Positions 12,271 to 25,751 of a stretch of 64,000 nucleotides of DNA are shown here, piece after piece (the first letter of the stretch is position 1; each line of letters starts with the position of its first letter). The stretch covers positions 28,939,171 through 29,003,170 of the forward strand of contig CM039512.1 in the NCBI GenBank assembly GCA_022432975.1. The letters are read 5' to 3'. Both the position numbers and the translations under genes were made by a program. This stretch comes from Begonia masoniana (lineage: Eukaryota; Streptophyta; Magnoliopsida; Cucurbitales; Begoniaceae). The notes beneath the pieces are model-generated. The model was not told the origin of the DNA and did not search any database. It saw only the letters and a program-made list of their open reading frames with translations.

Positions 12271-13982
12271 TTGGCTTAAAATGCAGAGAAGTTAAATTAT
12301 GAGTCCATGGTCGATCAGATTCAAGTTAAGAACTGCACACGTGAGACTTACATCCAAGATGGAAGTAGGAAGATCATTGTTAAAGAACTACAAAGGTGAA
12401 TTGTGGCGATGATATGTTTTTAAATTTTGGATTGATATAGTTCAAACGAAATATGTAAGAGTGAAACTATTTAATGATCTAAACTATAAATAAACCATGG
12501 TCTTCGGAAAGTGGCAACTCTAGCTCTAAGTGGAGTCACTGAGACTTTGCAGATATTTCTGATAAAATAGTTGATGAAATATAGCAATGAGGACTTTAAG
12601 CATGAAACCCACATTTGAGCAGTTATCGAAATAGCTAGGTTGCCCAAGGATGTATGTGACTTGAGATTCCATTGATGAAATGGTTTATGTGAGATCATAC
12701 TACAGAAAATGTAAAATTTGGGTTGTGCATTATGGCTATGGTCAAGGTTGATGAATTTAAGCATGAAGTTTTGGATAATTTAATATGGGGGATTGGTTCA
12801 AAACGTATAAATATAAGAGTTGGATTGGTTCAAGCATATAAACATGAGAGTTAGAACCAATTTAGTAACCAAAATGCTTCGACTAATTAGAGAAAAGGTT
12901 TAGGACCTTAAATTTAGAAAGTCGTGACAGGAGATTTGGTACAACCTGTACAATGCTAGCAGGATATTTATATACAAGTTATGGGTTACTGTAGCATCGT
13001 GAAACTAATGATTTGAGGATTTAAGATAGTCTTTTTTCAAATGCTAGGGATGTGAAATGTATGGACTGTAGAATTTGAGGGATTTAAACTAATTGAAAAC
13101 GGGATCAAGAAATGTGAGAGGAGATAAGATAGGAAGAAATGTTTTAGATTGTATAAACTAGTAGGGAAGTAAAGAGAAATAAAAAGTATGACATTGATAA
13201 ATTCCAATTGTATAAATGATGGTATAAAAGTGAACATAAGGAAGGGATACTTAATGACGTGAGAAACTACAGTTATCAGAGTATAAGAAAAGTTTGATGA
13301 AATCGATAGTGACTGGTGGACAGGGATGTGTTATGCAGTTGTAATGACCAGTAAGAGACCGAAATAATTATTTCTAGAGGGGTTATGAAAGTTGTGTTGG
13401 TGCAGCTATAGTTTAGCTTCTGAGGATAATCAAAATTTAGGAAATTTAGAGTTGAACAATTTTATTCGAGGAGACATATAAGTGAGCAAAAACTAGAAAC
13501 ACTTCGAGAAGACAAATCGTAGTAGGTTAAATCTATGAATGGTCGAGTGTTAAACTACACAACTGAAATGAATTGAATTGGAAACTTAGGAATTTGATAG
13601 TACTTGATGCATAATCAAGAATGTGTTTAGTCCAATTGAATGTAGTAAACGAAGTTATAGGGCTAATATCTAAATATATGATTTAGAGGTGATTGGATAA
13701 TACAGACTCGAGTGTAATAGGATGACCATAGAATGAGAAGCATAGACGATCACCATAAAGTTAAGAAACTAGAAACTTAAGACGTATTTTATTTTATTTT
13801 ATGTTATTTTTTTGAAAGGGGCTTAGATGTGAGGCTACATGATAGGTTGTGTCAATGTCAAGAGCTATATGCTAAAACAAATTTTAAGGACAAAATTTTA
13901 TTTATTGAGGGTGGAATGTAACACCCGAATTTTCTGTACTATGTATTTGTTCCTAAAATAATATGTATAAACACTTTGTTAA

Positions 13983-16900
13983 TGTAACGACCCGACCCAG
14001 CTAGGGCCGCCACGGAGTTGCCGTGACGTAGACTTAACATAAGACCTCAACATTTCTTATAAGAAGTTCTCCCTTACCTTTTCCCATATATATATTTTTT
14101 TTATATCACATTCTAACTAATGGAGAATCATTCAATTAAAGCTGGAAGCAATCGGCCAGTGAGGGAGATCAAATTCTCCCAAACAGAAAAGCATCGTAGG
14201 CGAGTTATTGACATTCAATTCCCCTCGGGTTTCTACTAATTGAGAACCGGCCGACGTTAACATACTCAGAATCTGACGACGAAAACGTCCTCAGAATCTG
14301 TCGGCGATAACATACTCAGAATTGGGCTACGTTACCGTCCCCAGACTCCGACGATATTATCGCCCCCTGAATACCCAGACCTATTCGTCAACAGACTATC
14401 GTCCACAGACTACTTAAACGTACAGTCCACACCGTCTACTTAACGTACTCGTCCACACAAACTCATTCGTCCACGTAACTTATCGTTCACGTGACTTATC
14501 GTCCACACAGACTACTTAACTTACACGTCCACGCAGACTACTTCGTCTACGTGACTTATCATCCCCACAGACTACTTAACTTACTCGTCCACGGAGACTA
14601 CTTCATCTACGTGACTTATCGTCCACACAGACTACTTAACTTACTCGTCCACGCAGACTACTTCGTCTACGTGACTTATCGTCCACACAGACTACTTAAC
14701 TTACTCGTCCACGCAGACTACTTCGTCTACGTGACTTATCGTCCACACAGACTACTTAACTTACTCGTCCACGCAGACTACTTCGTCTACGTGACTTATC
14801 GTCCACACAGACTACTTAACTTACTCGTCCACGCAGACTACTTCGTCTACGTGACTTATCGTCCACACAGACTACTTAACTTACTCGTCCACGCAGACTA
14901 CTTCGTCTACGTGACTTATCGTCCACACAGACTACTTAACTTACTCGTCCACGCAGACTACTTCGTCTACGTGACTTATCGTCCACACAGACTACTTAAC
15001 TTACTCGTCCACGCAGACTACTTCGTCTACGTGACTTATCGTCCACACAGACTACTTAACTTACTCGTCCACGCAGACTACTTCGTCTACGTGACTTATC
15101 GTCCACACAGACTACTTAACTTACTCGTCCACGCAGACTACTTCGTCTACGTGACTTATCGTCCACACAGACTACTTAACTTACTCGTCCACGCAGACTA
15201 CTTCGTCTACGTGACTTATCGTCCACACAGACTACTTAACTTACTCGTCCACGCAGACTACTTCGTCTACGTGACTTATCGTCCACACAGACTACTTAAC
15301 TTACTCGTCCACGCAGACTACTTCGTCTACGTGACTTATCGTCCACACAGACTACTTAACTTACTCGTCCACGCAGACTACTTCGTCTACGTGACTTATC
15401 GTCCACACAGACTACTTAACTTACTCGTCCACGCAGACTACTTCGTCTACGTGACTTATCGTCCACACAGACTACTTAACTTACTCGTCCACGCAGACTA
15501 CTTCGTCTACGTGACTTATCGTCCACACAGACTACTTAACTTACTCGTCCACGCAGACTACTTCGTCTACGTGACTTATCGTCCACACAGACTACTTAAC
15601 TTACTCGTCCACGCAGACTACTTCGTCTACGTGACTTATCGTCCACACAGACTACTTAACTTACTCGTCCACGCAGACTACTTCGTCTACGTGACTTATC
15701 GTCCACACAGACTACTTAACTTACTCGTCCACGCAGACTACTTCGTCTACGTGACTTATCGTCCACACAGACTACTTAACTTACTCGTCCACGCAGACTA
15801 CTTCGTCTACGTGACTTATCGTCCACACAGACTACTTAACTTATCGTCCACACAGACTACTTAACTTACTCGTCCACGCAGACTACTTCGTCTACGTGAC
15901 TTATCGTCCACACAGACTACTTAACTTACTCGTCCACGCAGACTACTTCGTCTACGTGACTTATCGTCCACACAGACTACTTAACTTACTCGTCCACGCA
16001 GACTACTTCGTCTACGTGACTTATCGTCCACGCAGACTACTTCGTCTACGTGACTTATCGTCCACACAGACTACTTAACTTACTCGTCCACGCAGACTAC
16101 TTCGTCTACGTGACTTATCGTCCACACAGACTACTTAACTTACTCGTCCACGCAGACTACTTCGTCTACGTGACTTATCGTCCACACAGACTACTTAACT
16201 TACTCGTCCACGCAGACTACTTCGTCTACGTGACTTATCGTCCACACAGACTACTTAACTTACTCGTCCACGCAGACTACTTCGTCTACGTGACTTATCG
16301 TCCACACAGACTACTTAACTTATTCGTCCACGCAGACTACTTCATCTACGTGACTTATCGTCCACACAGACTACTTAACTTACTCGTCCACGCAGACTAC
16401 TTCATCTATGTGACTTATCGTCCACACAGACTACTTAACTTACTCGTCCACGCAGACTACTTCGTCTACGTGACTTATCGTCCACACAGACTACTTAACT
16501 TACTCGTCCACGCAGACTCATTGTCCACGTGACCCTCTTAAACCCCACGTGACAATGGACGATAACTTCTACCGAACACGTCTAACTCACAGAGATAGAT
16601 TGCATGGATCGTTCTAAAAACCAAACTAATCCTTATGGTAAGAAAACCTAAAATCGTCCAATACCGTCTCACATAATTCACAGAACCATCACCAAATGTA
16701 AACATGAAATTTTCCTAAACCATCACCAAACGAATACTTTTATAAAATCATTCAAAATGACATAACTCCAAGTCTAAATCTACTATACAATTTCAAAATA
16801 TCATACTCTTCTGTAATTCCTAAAATTTCATCGCATCCTAAAAAAAATCAATTCTTTTCACACCTTACTACCACAAAACACTTGGAGCACGCCCATGGTC

Positions 16901-18333
16901 AATCCAACCCATCTAAAACACGCCCTGTCGCCACGAGCCCCAACCACTGACTATCTACACATGATCATCGGGAGGAGGTTCCTCACCTTCGTGCTCATCA
17001 CCTACATCATACAATAATCATAATAAGCCTAAAGCTCAGTAAGGAGGTGCACTATCCATGAGTAATAACAATGCATGGTTCATCAAAACACGTTCATTTC
17101 TTTAATTTACTTAACATATAAGAGTAAGTTTAGGCATGAGTAGCCCTAGTCACCACCCCGTCCACCCCATAGACCGCACTTGCCCTGAGTTACCATTTGG
17201 GTGTAATTGTCTTGCCATGAGTTGCCATTTACACGTGCCCTGGGCCCTACTCATCCTCAAACCTTACTCATCATCACATACTTTACATCGTTTACTTGAA
17301 ATCATGCATGTAAAATATTCTGTGTGTTTTTCTTTTGAGTAAACATGATGCATGAAGATCTGATCATAACATACCATCAAAACAATTCATGAATGTGTTT
17401 AAACACACTTAACTCGTAAAACAAACCTAACACACGGTTACTAACCAACAACCTAAGCTACCCGACTCGTTTCAGCCCCACAATCAGAAAACATCATCGA
17501 AACACATAAAACTTAACATCGATACAATGTAGGGCCTTAAAGACTGAAAACCTAATACCCACTTACTTGGCCTCCTAGCTATGCCGAGCACCGTCCTTTG
17601 AGGGTTTGGGTTACCTAAGGCATGTTCATAACACGTCATTAGTATCAGTCCTAAATAATCAAATTCAAAACTAATTGAAACCCCGAGCTAAGACAATTCA
17701 TCATTTACTTAACTCCATTAACAGTGTTTCACAACTTCCAACACCAAAACTTAACCCTAATTAATCAACCAAACATCATTAGTTCCTTCTACTTATTCAA
17801 ATATCCACCAAAGCATCATCAATGGGCAATACAATCGCTATCCTATCGATTTCTCACAATCTGAAAATTTTTCACGTAACCCTAAACCAAAATCAGCTCT
17901 ATTACAACTACTAGACATATTCAATGTATAGAACTTACCTAGAGTAGCTATTTGGGGAAGAAGACCGTGAAGAAAATTGCCGGAATCGGAGGAGAACGAT
18001 CGGAGGAATAGAAATCGTAGATGGGAGGAATGACTCTTCGCTAGAGGGGGGGGGGGGGTTTCGCGATGGGGAAGAGAGAAAGTGAAAGACTAAGGGGGGA
18101 AATTTTCTAGTTTTTATTCTAAAATTTTACTTAATAACTTACTTAAATGCCTTTAGTTAAATCCTTTGCTTCTTTCATAATTTCGTCTATCGATTTGATT
18201 TCTCTCAACATTTCTTATTTCTACAAATATTCTCATTTATTCCTAAGATTCTAACAAAACTTCTCGTTCACCAATCGGATTTAATTTGTTATTCTAAAAC
18301 TCAAAACCATGATCGAAATTTCTGGGCGTTACA
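13983..18333 (-). repeat. Solo LTR H, 4.35 kb, with internal satellite
   Basis: On the minus strand it starts TGTAACGCCCAGA at 18333 and ends GGGTCGTTACA at 13983, flanked by exact TSD GTTAA (13978-13982 and 18334-18338). No coding or PBS sequence. It has donor CTAG/GTAAG near 17935, an exon-like block 17614-17567, a G-tract at about 18044-18057, the conserved CTGCATGGAT-type motif near 16610, and a 60-bp satellite of about 2 kb that explains its large size. Confidence 0.92.
14440..16520. repeat. 60-bp tandem satellite, about 33 units
   Basis: Unit built from two related halves beginning CGTCCACACAGACTACTTAA and CGTCCACGCAGACTACTTCG. Twenty consecutive units from 14641 to 15840 are identical to the base. 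Shortened units occur at about 15841-15864 and 16021-16054, and edge units diverge (14460-14640, 16320-16500). Because 60 is divisible by 3 and the unit lacks a stop in one frame, the array stays open for 457 codons with a 20-residue repeat. This is a by-product, not a gene. Confidence 0.97.
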
Positions 18334-19650
18334 GTTAATATAATGTATATTTTGGATGGAGATTTTGGTCGAACGAGTGATTGACGAAAATAAAAGAGAA
18401 AGAGATGAAAATTAGTAAGAAGTATAGGAAAGTGATAGCTCATGGATATTAAGACATGATTTAAGGTTTAAAAAAAAGGGTTCTAATGTTGATGAATTAA
18501 TAAAAGGGGGTTAAAGAGTAAAAAGACAAAAATGAAGGGGGTTAATTGAAATTAAAGAACAATTTAAACCTAAACCCTCTCTTTTCCTCTTCTTTTTCTC
18601 CACAAAAATGCCAGCCAGTCTCCTCCCTCTATTGACAACCTAGTATCCTCACTTAGAGATTAAGGTCAGAATAAATTGATTTAAGAGTTATTGCATGCTC
18701 AAGGATGACTAATGAGAGGTATTGTAAAAAATTTCTCATTGTCTTTTGAAAATCCAAAATTTTGGAGTAGTTTCTAGTTTTTCTTCTCTCATTTGATGTT
18801 TCATCTTGTTTTAAGAGTATGTAATGGTCTTGAATGGATTTAATGAGGACAACATGCATGTTGGATCAAGATTTAGAAACTAGGTTTGAATGTTGCAAAA
18901 TACAGGGCAGTTTCGGTTGGTTGAAATTCTGCCCTAATTTCCAATTATCTTTTTATAAATAGATGACTCTATAATAAACTAGACATTTTAAGGTTTAATT
19001 CGGCTATTGAATCGTTGAAATCAAATAAGAATTGAATAATTTATGAATTTTAAAAGTTATGAATTTAGAAGTTATTGTACAAAAACTGAAAAATTTCAGC
19101 GGGCAGTTCGGTTTTGATTATTCTGCCATTTATTATGCTTTTGTTTTGAAAAATGGATTACACCAGCATAAACTAGACCTTATAAGGTTTCTAAAACATG
19201 TTGAATCGTTGAATTATGATAAAAATTGAATGAGATATTGAGATTTGAAGTTGAGTCAATTTTAAAGACAAAAATCTGTGTTTTGTGATTTAAATTCATT
19301 GAATTGGTTTATATTTGGCTAACATGGATGTGATTAAGTTATGGAATTAATTGCAGGGAATTTTGTGTATATAGATGAAATTGTTGTTGCTTTTGGACTT
19401 GATGGGTAATGCATAAAAATGGGGAGTTTGTGCCCAAAACTTTTGGTACTCGAATATTGGATTTTACTCTTATAGAGGATTGAGAAATTTGATTGATTGA
19501 ATAAACTTGGTTGGTTGATATGTGCGAACGTGATGTTAATTGTGTTGAATGCGCGTGTTTTATGTTTGATTTCGCAACGAAAAAGTCAGCAAAGCTTGCT
19601 AAGGACGCTAGATAAGTGAGTGATAGGTGTTTGGCCCTTAAGACCCAACA

Positions 19651-21873
19651 TGTAACGTCCCATAAATTTACCCTTGTCACTATTCCCAAAATCCCGTAAA
19701 ATTTGAACTTTCATTTCCATCCTTGATCGTACTCATTTAAAGTCAATTAAATTGGCTAAGTGGAAAACATGCTAACATTTCCGTCTCTGACCAAACTGCT
19801 GAAGAGAATCGGTCGACGAACTACTAAGGAGAATCGGCAGACAACACTTTCCTATCGGGTCTGGTCGACAACTCCTTTCGGTAGACAACACTTTCCTATC
19901 GGGTTTCGTCAAATGGTACAGTGGGGGTCGACAATCAAAACTGACTAAAATAGGTCGATGTGACCTCTGCAAAGACATCGTTCGACGTGGCCTCAGTAAT
20001 GAGATCGATCGACGTAGCCTCAGTAATGAGATCAGTTGACGTCTTCTTCCACAGAATTAGACGATGTCTTCGACCGAACACTTTTACTAAATGGTCGATG
20101 CCCTCGACCGAACACCTTTTTTTGAAAAAAACTTAACGACTTAACAGAAATGACTTCGCTAATCAGTCGACGTCATTGACTCCAAAATACTTTACTGAAA
20201 ATTCATAAAAAGGACTCCAATGTGCTAGGGTCGACAACCCCAACCGATCCACGTTGAAATCGGTCGACGTTGCCCCTGCCAGTACACTTAACTAAACTTA
20301 GACAGAATCGCCCATAAAACATTAGCCGATCAATCGCCCTCCCTCGCAATCGATCGGCAAGCTCTCTGGACTTTACCAGTGTGCTGCTCCCTTCTTCTTC
20401 ACACGTCTCCTACCCTCCTTTTTCCTTTCCACTACTATACTAAAACAGCACTACCTCCTAATTTCCTCAATCCGCCAAAATACACATCTATAAATTAAGT
20501 TCGATAATATTCTCAAATTGCCGAAAGACATATTACTAATTAGACAGTGAACTCATCTATTTAATTCATCAAATAGACATTCTATGTATTTATTCACAAA
20601 ACAACCCAAAAGAAACCTCCATGCATAAAATCATCCATCAGCCCAAATAAACCCCTTATACATTTGCCAAATCATTTCCACTTAGCATATACCAAAATAC
20701 TTATCCTTTTTTTGCTCTCACGGGTCAAAAGTCGCCTCGACTGCTCATCGCACTCCCACGAACACCCTTCTTCAATCCGTGCGTTTATCAGGTGGGGGAA
20801 TGTATTCCTCACCTGTTTCAAGATCACCTACACCATAGAAACATTATATGAGCTAAAGGCTCAGTAAATCTACGTAAATGAGAATGCATGTTATGTCATT
20901 TAGAAAATCATGCAGTTCTTTCATTCTTTACATTTCATAGCGGAGGGTGTCACCGGGGGTTGACTCTCACCAGATAGAGAGGGCACATCTCGTGATTAGA
21001 TAGCTCTTTCCATCTACCGGGGGGAAAATATGCTCCTCCTCTCAAGACAGCCATGTCTCAACCTCACCCTAACATGACCATGATTACGTGCATTCATATC
21101 TTTTCATTAGGCATTTCTTTTTCCATGAAAATATAATGCGGAAATTCATTTTCATGCTTTTTCGAAAACATGGTGCATGGATATGTAAAGTGCATTAAAC
21201 GTAAAGAAAGCATAAAACAGTACATAGAACCTAGTAAAATATTCTAGCATAACAAATATTCTAAACTACCCATTCAACCTACACTGAACACTAAAATCAC
21301 CAAATATCCTTAATTGACAATTTCTCTTATCGTGTAGACTGAATCGGCCAAGCAAGTCACGAAGACTTACCTCGGGTCCTCAGCACACCGAGTACTATCT
21401 GTGAGCTTTGTTTACCTAAGTCAATTCATAACACACGGCATTAAAACTGAGTCTAAACCAATTGGACTCCATTAATTCTACTTAACTATCCTCCATAATC
21501 ATAAATACCTCATTATCATTCAACAATTCGATAACTAACGATTTCTAAATTCACTCAACAATTTCTAACAAAACCCTTACCGATTGACAACTCTAAAACA
21601 GCAAAACCTAACGTCCAAAACCATAGAACCTTACCTAGGGTCGTGATTTATGAAGGAAACGTGAAGGAATCGGACGTTGGAAGAGAGAATCTGCGTCGGC
21701 TTGAGGAAACGTTGAAGGAGAGCCAAAATTGCCTAAGGGTTTTGGAGAGAATGCTTTCTGCAGAATGAAAGCTATGGGACGGGGAAAATGGGCCTCTCTA
21801 CTAGATTTTCTACATAATTTACTAAAATGCCATTATACGTAAAATATGAAAACCTAAAATACTGGGTGTTAGA
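19651..21873 (-). repeat. 3' LTR of element B
   Basis: Starts (plus strand) TGTAACGTCCC and ends GGGTGTTAGA, where the pair LTR at 33546 ends GTGTTACA, so the terminal base of the element has mutated. It aligns along its length with 31264-33546. It holds the GTCGAC-rich island (about 19795-20290), the GCTCTCTGGA hairpin relic at 20361-20384, the acceptor box near 20825 and the exon-like block near 21415-21371. The left flank CAACA pairs with CTACA at 33547-33551. Confidence 0.9.
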
Positions 21874-21925
21874 TTCCATTCACCTTAATTAAAATTTTGT
21901 TCTCAAAATTTGTTTACACAAAGAG

Positions 21926-23110
21926 TTATGGGTACTTAGATATCATATCCTGCTGTCTCTCCCAGGTGGCTTCCTCCACATCGTGGTTCCACCACAAAAC
22001 TTTAACCAGTGGAATCTCCTTGTTGCGTAAAACCTTGATAGAGGACTCCAAGATCCGCACTGACTTCTCCACATAAGTTAGTGTCGGTTGAACCTCGATC
22101 TCCCATGTTTCAACGATGTGAGACAGGTCACGCACGCACTTTCTGAGCATGGATACGTGGAATACATTATGGATCCCCTCCATCGACGCCAGAAGTTGTA
22201 ACCGGTACGCCATCTTTCCGATCCTTTTCACAATAGGGAAGGGCCCCACATATCGAGGACTTAACTTTCCTTTTCTCCCGAATCTCATCACTCCTTTGAA
22301 CAGAGAAATCTTTAAATATACCTCATCACCCTCGTTGAATTCTAATTCTCTCCGTCTGTTGTCGGCAAAACTTTTCTGACGGCTTTGTGCCATCTCAATA
22401 CGCTGTCTGATAATGGAGATTTCCTCTATAGTTCGCTGCAGCATATCCGGGCCAACTAAACTAGCTTTGCCTACCTCGTCCCAAAATAGCGAAGATCTAC
22501 ATTTCCGTCCATACAGAGTCTCATACGGTGCCATGCTGATTGTAGCTTGAAAGCTATTGTTGTAAGAGAATTTAATCAACAGTAGATATCTACTCCACGA
22601 GCCTCGGAATTCCAACACACACGCTTTAAGCATATCCTCCAAAATTTGATTCATTCTTTCTGTCTGTCTGTAGGTCTGAGGATGAAACGCTGCTGAAATT
22701 CAGTTGGGTTCCCATAGCCTTATGCAAACTTTTCCAAAATTTAGAGGTAAATCTCGGATCTTTTTCTACGACTATGGAAACAGGCACCCCGTGTAGTTTA
22801 ACAATCTCTTGCACATAGAGCTCGGCAAGCTAATCCATGGAATACGTCATTTTTACTGGTAGGAAGTGGGCCGACTTTGTCAAACGGTCCATTATCACCC
22901 AGATGCCATCGTGTCCTCTCGTGCTCCTAGGCAGTCCCACAATGAAATCCATAGAGATTTGCTCTCATTTCCATTCCGAGATTGGCAGGGGTTGCAAAGT
23001 TCCTGCTGGCCTTTGATGCTCCGCCTTAACCTGTTGACAAACCAGACAGTTTCTACGTACTTGGCAACCTCTCTATTCATATTCGGCCACCCGAAGTGAT
23101 GCTTTAAGTC
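21926..23110 (-). pseudogene. Element B integrase with GPY/F and chromodomain-like end
   Basis: Minus-strand frames 23140-22895, 22814-22626 and 22654-21926 cover the integrase. The order is the N-terminal zinc region (MHPGSTKMY-type start; the two cysteines are lost), the catalytic core (VSIVVEKDPRFTSKFWKSL, where the usual SDRD is altered) and the C-terminal MAPYETLYGRKCRS segment. A GPF motif follows (SPRYVGPFPIVKRIGKMAYR), then a short chromodomain-like tail ending with WWNHDVEEATWE. Integrase joins element cDNA to the host genome; a chromodomain biases the target site. The gene is broken into several frames. The layout is typical of Tekay/Del chromoviruses. Confidence 0.85.
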
Positions 23111-24330
23111 CCGATACATTTTGGTACTTCCCGAGTGCACAGAGTAAGCCGAAGAGTGTGCCTGAATTTCAATAAGCCATCATCCGACAGGTTGAAATTA
23201 GATGAGTTCTCGTCTTTCTGTTGAGCTTCTTGTATTTTTTCTAATATCGTAAGTCTAAGAGAAATGTTTGTGAGCATAGTGGACAACTCAGCCACCATCT
23301 CCACATCAAACTTCTCAATCTCAGACTTTAACATTACCGACATTGCTGTAAGCGAAGGCTGCCTTGTAGTAGGCATTATGCTCAAGGCATCTGCGACTTT
23401 ATTTGCCTTCCCTGGGTAGTATTTAATCTCAAAGTTGTAGTTTTTGACAAACTCCAACCAACTTCGTTGCTGCATATTCAATTCTTTTTGCATAAACAGG
23501 TACTTCAAACTCCTGTGATCTGAAAACACTTTGCATTGTTGCCCATACAAATAGTGTCTCCAAATCTTCAACGCAAAGATGACGGCTGCCAGCTCCAGAT
23601 CGTGCGTCGGATAGTTTTGTTCATACAACTTCAACTGCCGAGAAGCATACGTGATAACTCTTCCTTGCTGCATAAGTACACATCTAAGTCCAACCTTAGA
23701 CGCATTGCAGTATATGCTTAACTTGTCACCCTCAACTGGCAGTGTCAAAACTGAAGCCGTAGTCAATTTCTGTTTCAGCTCCCGAAAGCTTTTATCACAT
23801 GGAGCCGACCATACAAATTTTCATTCTTTCTTGTCAATCGGGATAGAGGAACAGTAATCTTCGAAAATCCCTCGATGAATTTCCAATAATACCCGGGCAA
23901 TCCAAAAAATCCACGTATCTCCCGCACATTCTTAGGGTACGGCCAATCCTTGACAACCTCAATCTTAGTCAGATCCATAGAAATCCCCTCCTGAGGTATC
24001 CCCTCCATAGAAATCCACGTATCTCCCGCACATTCGTTCGAAACGCCGTCTTTTGAATATCTTCCCTTCGGACCTTCAACTGATAATAACTCGAGCATAG
24101 GTCAATCTTTGAAAATACTCAGGTACCCTGCAATTGATCAAACAGGTCATCTATTTGGGGCAGCGGATACTTGTTCTTTATTGTCAACTTATTCAACTCT
24201 CTGTAGTCAATGCACATCCTGAGGGTTCCATCTTTCTTTTTAACGAACAAAACTCGCGCACCCCATGAAGAAAATCTAGGTCAGATGATCCCTTATCCAA
24301 CAATTCCTCTAGCTGAGACTTTAACTCCTT
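23104..24330 (-). pseudogene. Element B reverse transcriptase-RNase H, catalytic core deleted
   Basis: The minus strand holds the RT N-terminal palm ([19 protein letters not shown], near 24250-24180) and then, near 24030, jumps to the connection domain (GFFGLPGYYWKFIEGFSK). The segment with the catalytic YxDD motif is absent. RNase H follows at 23766-23300, with a [10 protein letters not shown] stretch and [22 protein letters not shown] 22-bp sequence at 24014-24036 repeats one at 23909-23930, like filler copied during break repair. The copy cannot make a working polymerase. Confidence 0.85.
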
Positions 24331-24559
24331 CAGCTCGGTGGGCGCCAATCTATACGGATTCTTAGAAACAGGTTCAGAACCGGGATACACATCAATTACA
24401 AACTCGATCTCGCTATCTGGCCGTAATCCGGAAAGATCGTCGTGGAAGATCTCTACAAATTCTCTCACTCTCAAAATGTCACTTGGCTTTACTCCATTGA
24501 GCAATTGAGTATCAACAACTGTGGCCAAGTAAACTGAGCAGCTATCTTTAAACTGCTCT

Positions 24560-25261
24560 CAAACCATCATCGAATAGGAAGTAGGCAGCCCACTTGTCCG
24601 GTTCATTGCTTGGAAGGTAAACTTTTCTCTGTTTGGGGGACAAAAAGTCACCATCCTAGACCTACAGTTAATGGTGGCGAGACAGTCAGTCCATCCCCAA
24701 AATAAGATCATACCGCTCTATGCCCATAACTATCAGACGGGCATAAAGGATATTATTCCCCACTGAGACAACATTGTCTTGGAAAACATGATCTGACTGC
24801 ATGTGCTCACCCGAAGGCAGCATTACTCTATACTCACACTCTGCTAACTCAGGCACTAACTTCAATCTAGCTACACAAGCAGTGGAAATAAACGAGTGTG
24901 TAGCTCCCGTGTCTATCAACGAAAATACAGCTATGCCGATAACTAAAACAGTACCTGCAATAACCGAAGGCTGAGCCTAATCATCAACATCCCCAGCAAA
25001 AACCCTTGGCATAACTCTTCTCTAATTTCTGCCTGGTTGGTCTCTACCTGCTCTCGGGCAATCCCTAACATAGTGGCCACTCTCTCTACATTGAAAGCAT
25101 TTATCCGTTCCCCATCGGCAATCGCCACTATGCTCCCTCTGGCACTTAGGGCACAAAGTTTTTTGAGGAGCGTCCTGGACTTGCTTTTCCTTTCTTTGAT
25201 CGCCCCTACCATCATAGGGCCTCTTAATGCCCCTTTGTTGCTATTGTTGTTGCCCTCTTGA
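24560..25261 (-). pseudogene. Element B nucleocapsid zinc knuckles and protease
   Basis: The minus strand shows a CX2C...C pair (CPKCQREHSGDC) and a CX2CX4HX4C knuckle (CFQCRESGHYVRDC) near 25160-25050. It is followed by an aspartic protease from about 24975 with the active-site triad DTGATHSF near 24915-24890 and the second motif ERYDLILGMD ending at 24686. The protease frame 24919-24686 is open but the flanking frames have stops. The same domain order is seen in element F at 63360-63870, which is better preserved and serves as a guide. Confidence 0.88.
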
Positions 25262-25618
25262 CATCCAGCCCTTATTTTGAGGTCGAGGTTGGATTTCCCG
25301 AAAGAACCCTCTAGCAGGCTCCTCCGGTTTAACACAAGTCAGTTCCGCAGCCTCAAATTCCAAATCTCTTGCAGTGATATCTGCGTAAGGTACATCCAAA
25401 ATTTGAGATACTATAACACTCTTTCGAATTTTTGGATTCAGCCTTTCCATGAATTGGTGCACCTTGTCTTCCTTATCACTCACTAGGCGTGGTGCAAATC
25501 GAGATAAGGCTTCGAACTTCTGAATATACTCTGCAACCAAACCAGTCTCCTTTAGCTGCATGAACTTCATCCTTTTAGCCGCCTCCACTGTACGGCCGAA
25601 GTATTTGTCGTAGAACAC
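25241..25618 (-). pseudogene. Element B gag, C-terminal half
   Basis: An open minus-strand stretch of 125 codons continues the gag started at 31101: FYDKYFGRTVEAAKRMKF, EYIQKFEALSRFAPRLVSD and FREIQPRPQNKG all match gag of element F (62925-63265). It is separated from its N-terminal half by element C, whose insertion point lies at 25620-25624. The polyprotein was therefore cut in two by a later transposition. Confidence 0.9.
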
Positions 25619-25624
25619 GACTTT

Positions 25625-25749
25625 TGATGTGGTGATTCCCTAAGCCTTCAAATCAGATTTACTTATTATTCAAGATTCAAAAAATTAGGGTTTCTCTTTG
25701 TTTCTCTTGCGAGAGAGTTTTTCGTTCGTTCCAGCATCCCGCTGCGTCA
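25625..25749 (+). repeat. 5' LTR of element C (short, 125 bp)
   Basis: Starts TGATGTGGTGATTCCC and ends GCTGCGTCA, followed by GGTGTATCAGAGC. It matches 30542-30706 except for about 40 bp missing from this copy. Left flank ACTTT versus right flank GCTTT gives a TSD with one mismatch. Confidence 0.85.
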
Positions 25750-25751
25750 GG

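Larger units (their letters stand above)
8357..13916 (+). pseudogene. Element N interior: decayed Ty3/gypsy gag-pol
   Basis: Pieces 8357-9028 and 11506-13916, split by solo LTR L. Coding signal is faint but ordered. Near 8795-8830 a degraded match to the aspartic protease end (GMDWL type) is visible. Near 12200-12260 a reverse transcriptase motif of the SLRVCIDYRKLNKV type is readable with a stop in it. A purine-rich tract (GAGGGTGGAA, 13907-13916) immediately precedes the 3' LTR. AT-rich, full of stops and frameshifts; the oldest interior in the window. No 5' LTR or PBS could be recognised. Confidence 0.55.

Noticed and set aside
14491..15864. 457-codon open frame of 20-residue repeats
   Set aside because: It is the 60-bp satellite read in a stop-free frame; the unit length is a multiple of 3. 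No promoter, codon bias or partner supports a gene, and the array lies inside a solo LTR.
14440..16520. CRISPR-like array
   Set aside because: Units are contiguous with no unique spacers, in plant nuclear DNA; it is an ordinary tandem satellite.
18044..18057. G-tract as a G-quadruplex or telomere-related feature
   Set aside because: It is a single homopolymer run with no repeated G-tracts of telomere type nearby; another lies at about 58575-58590. Both may also be inaccurately sequenced.
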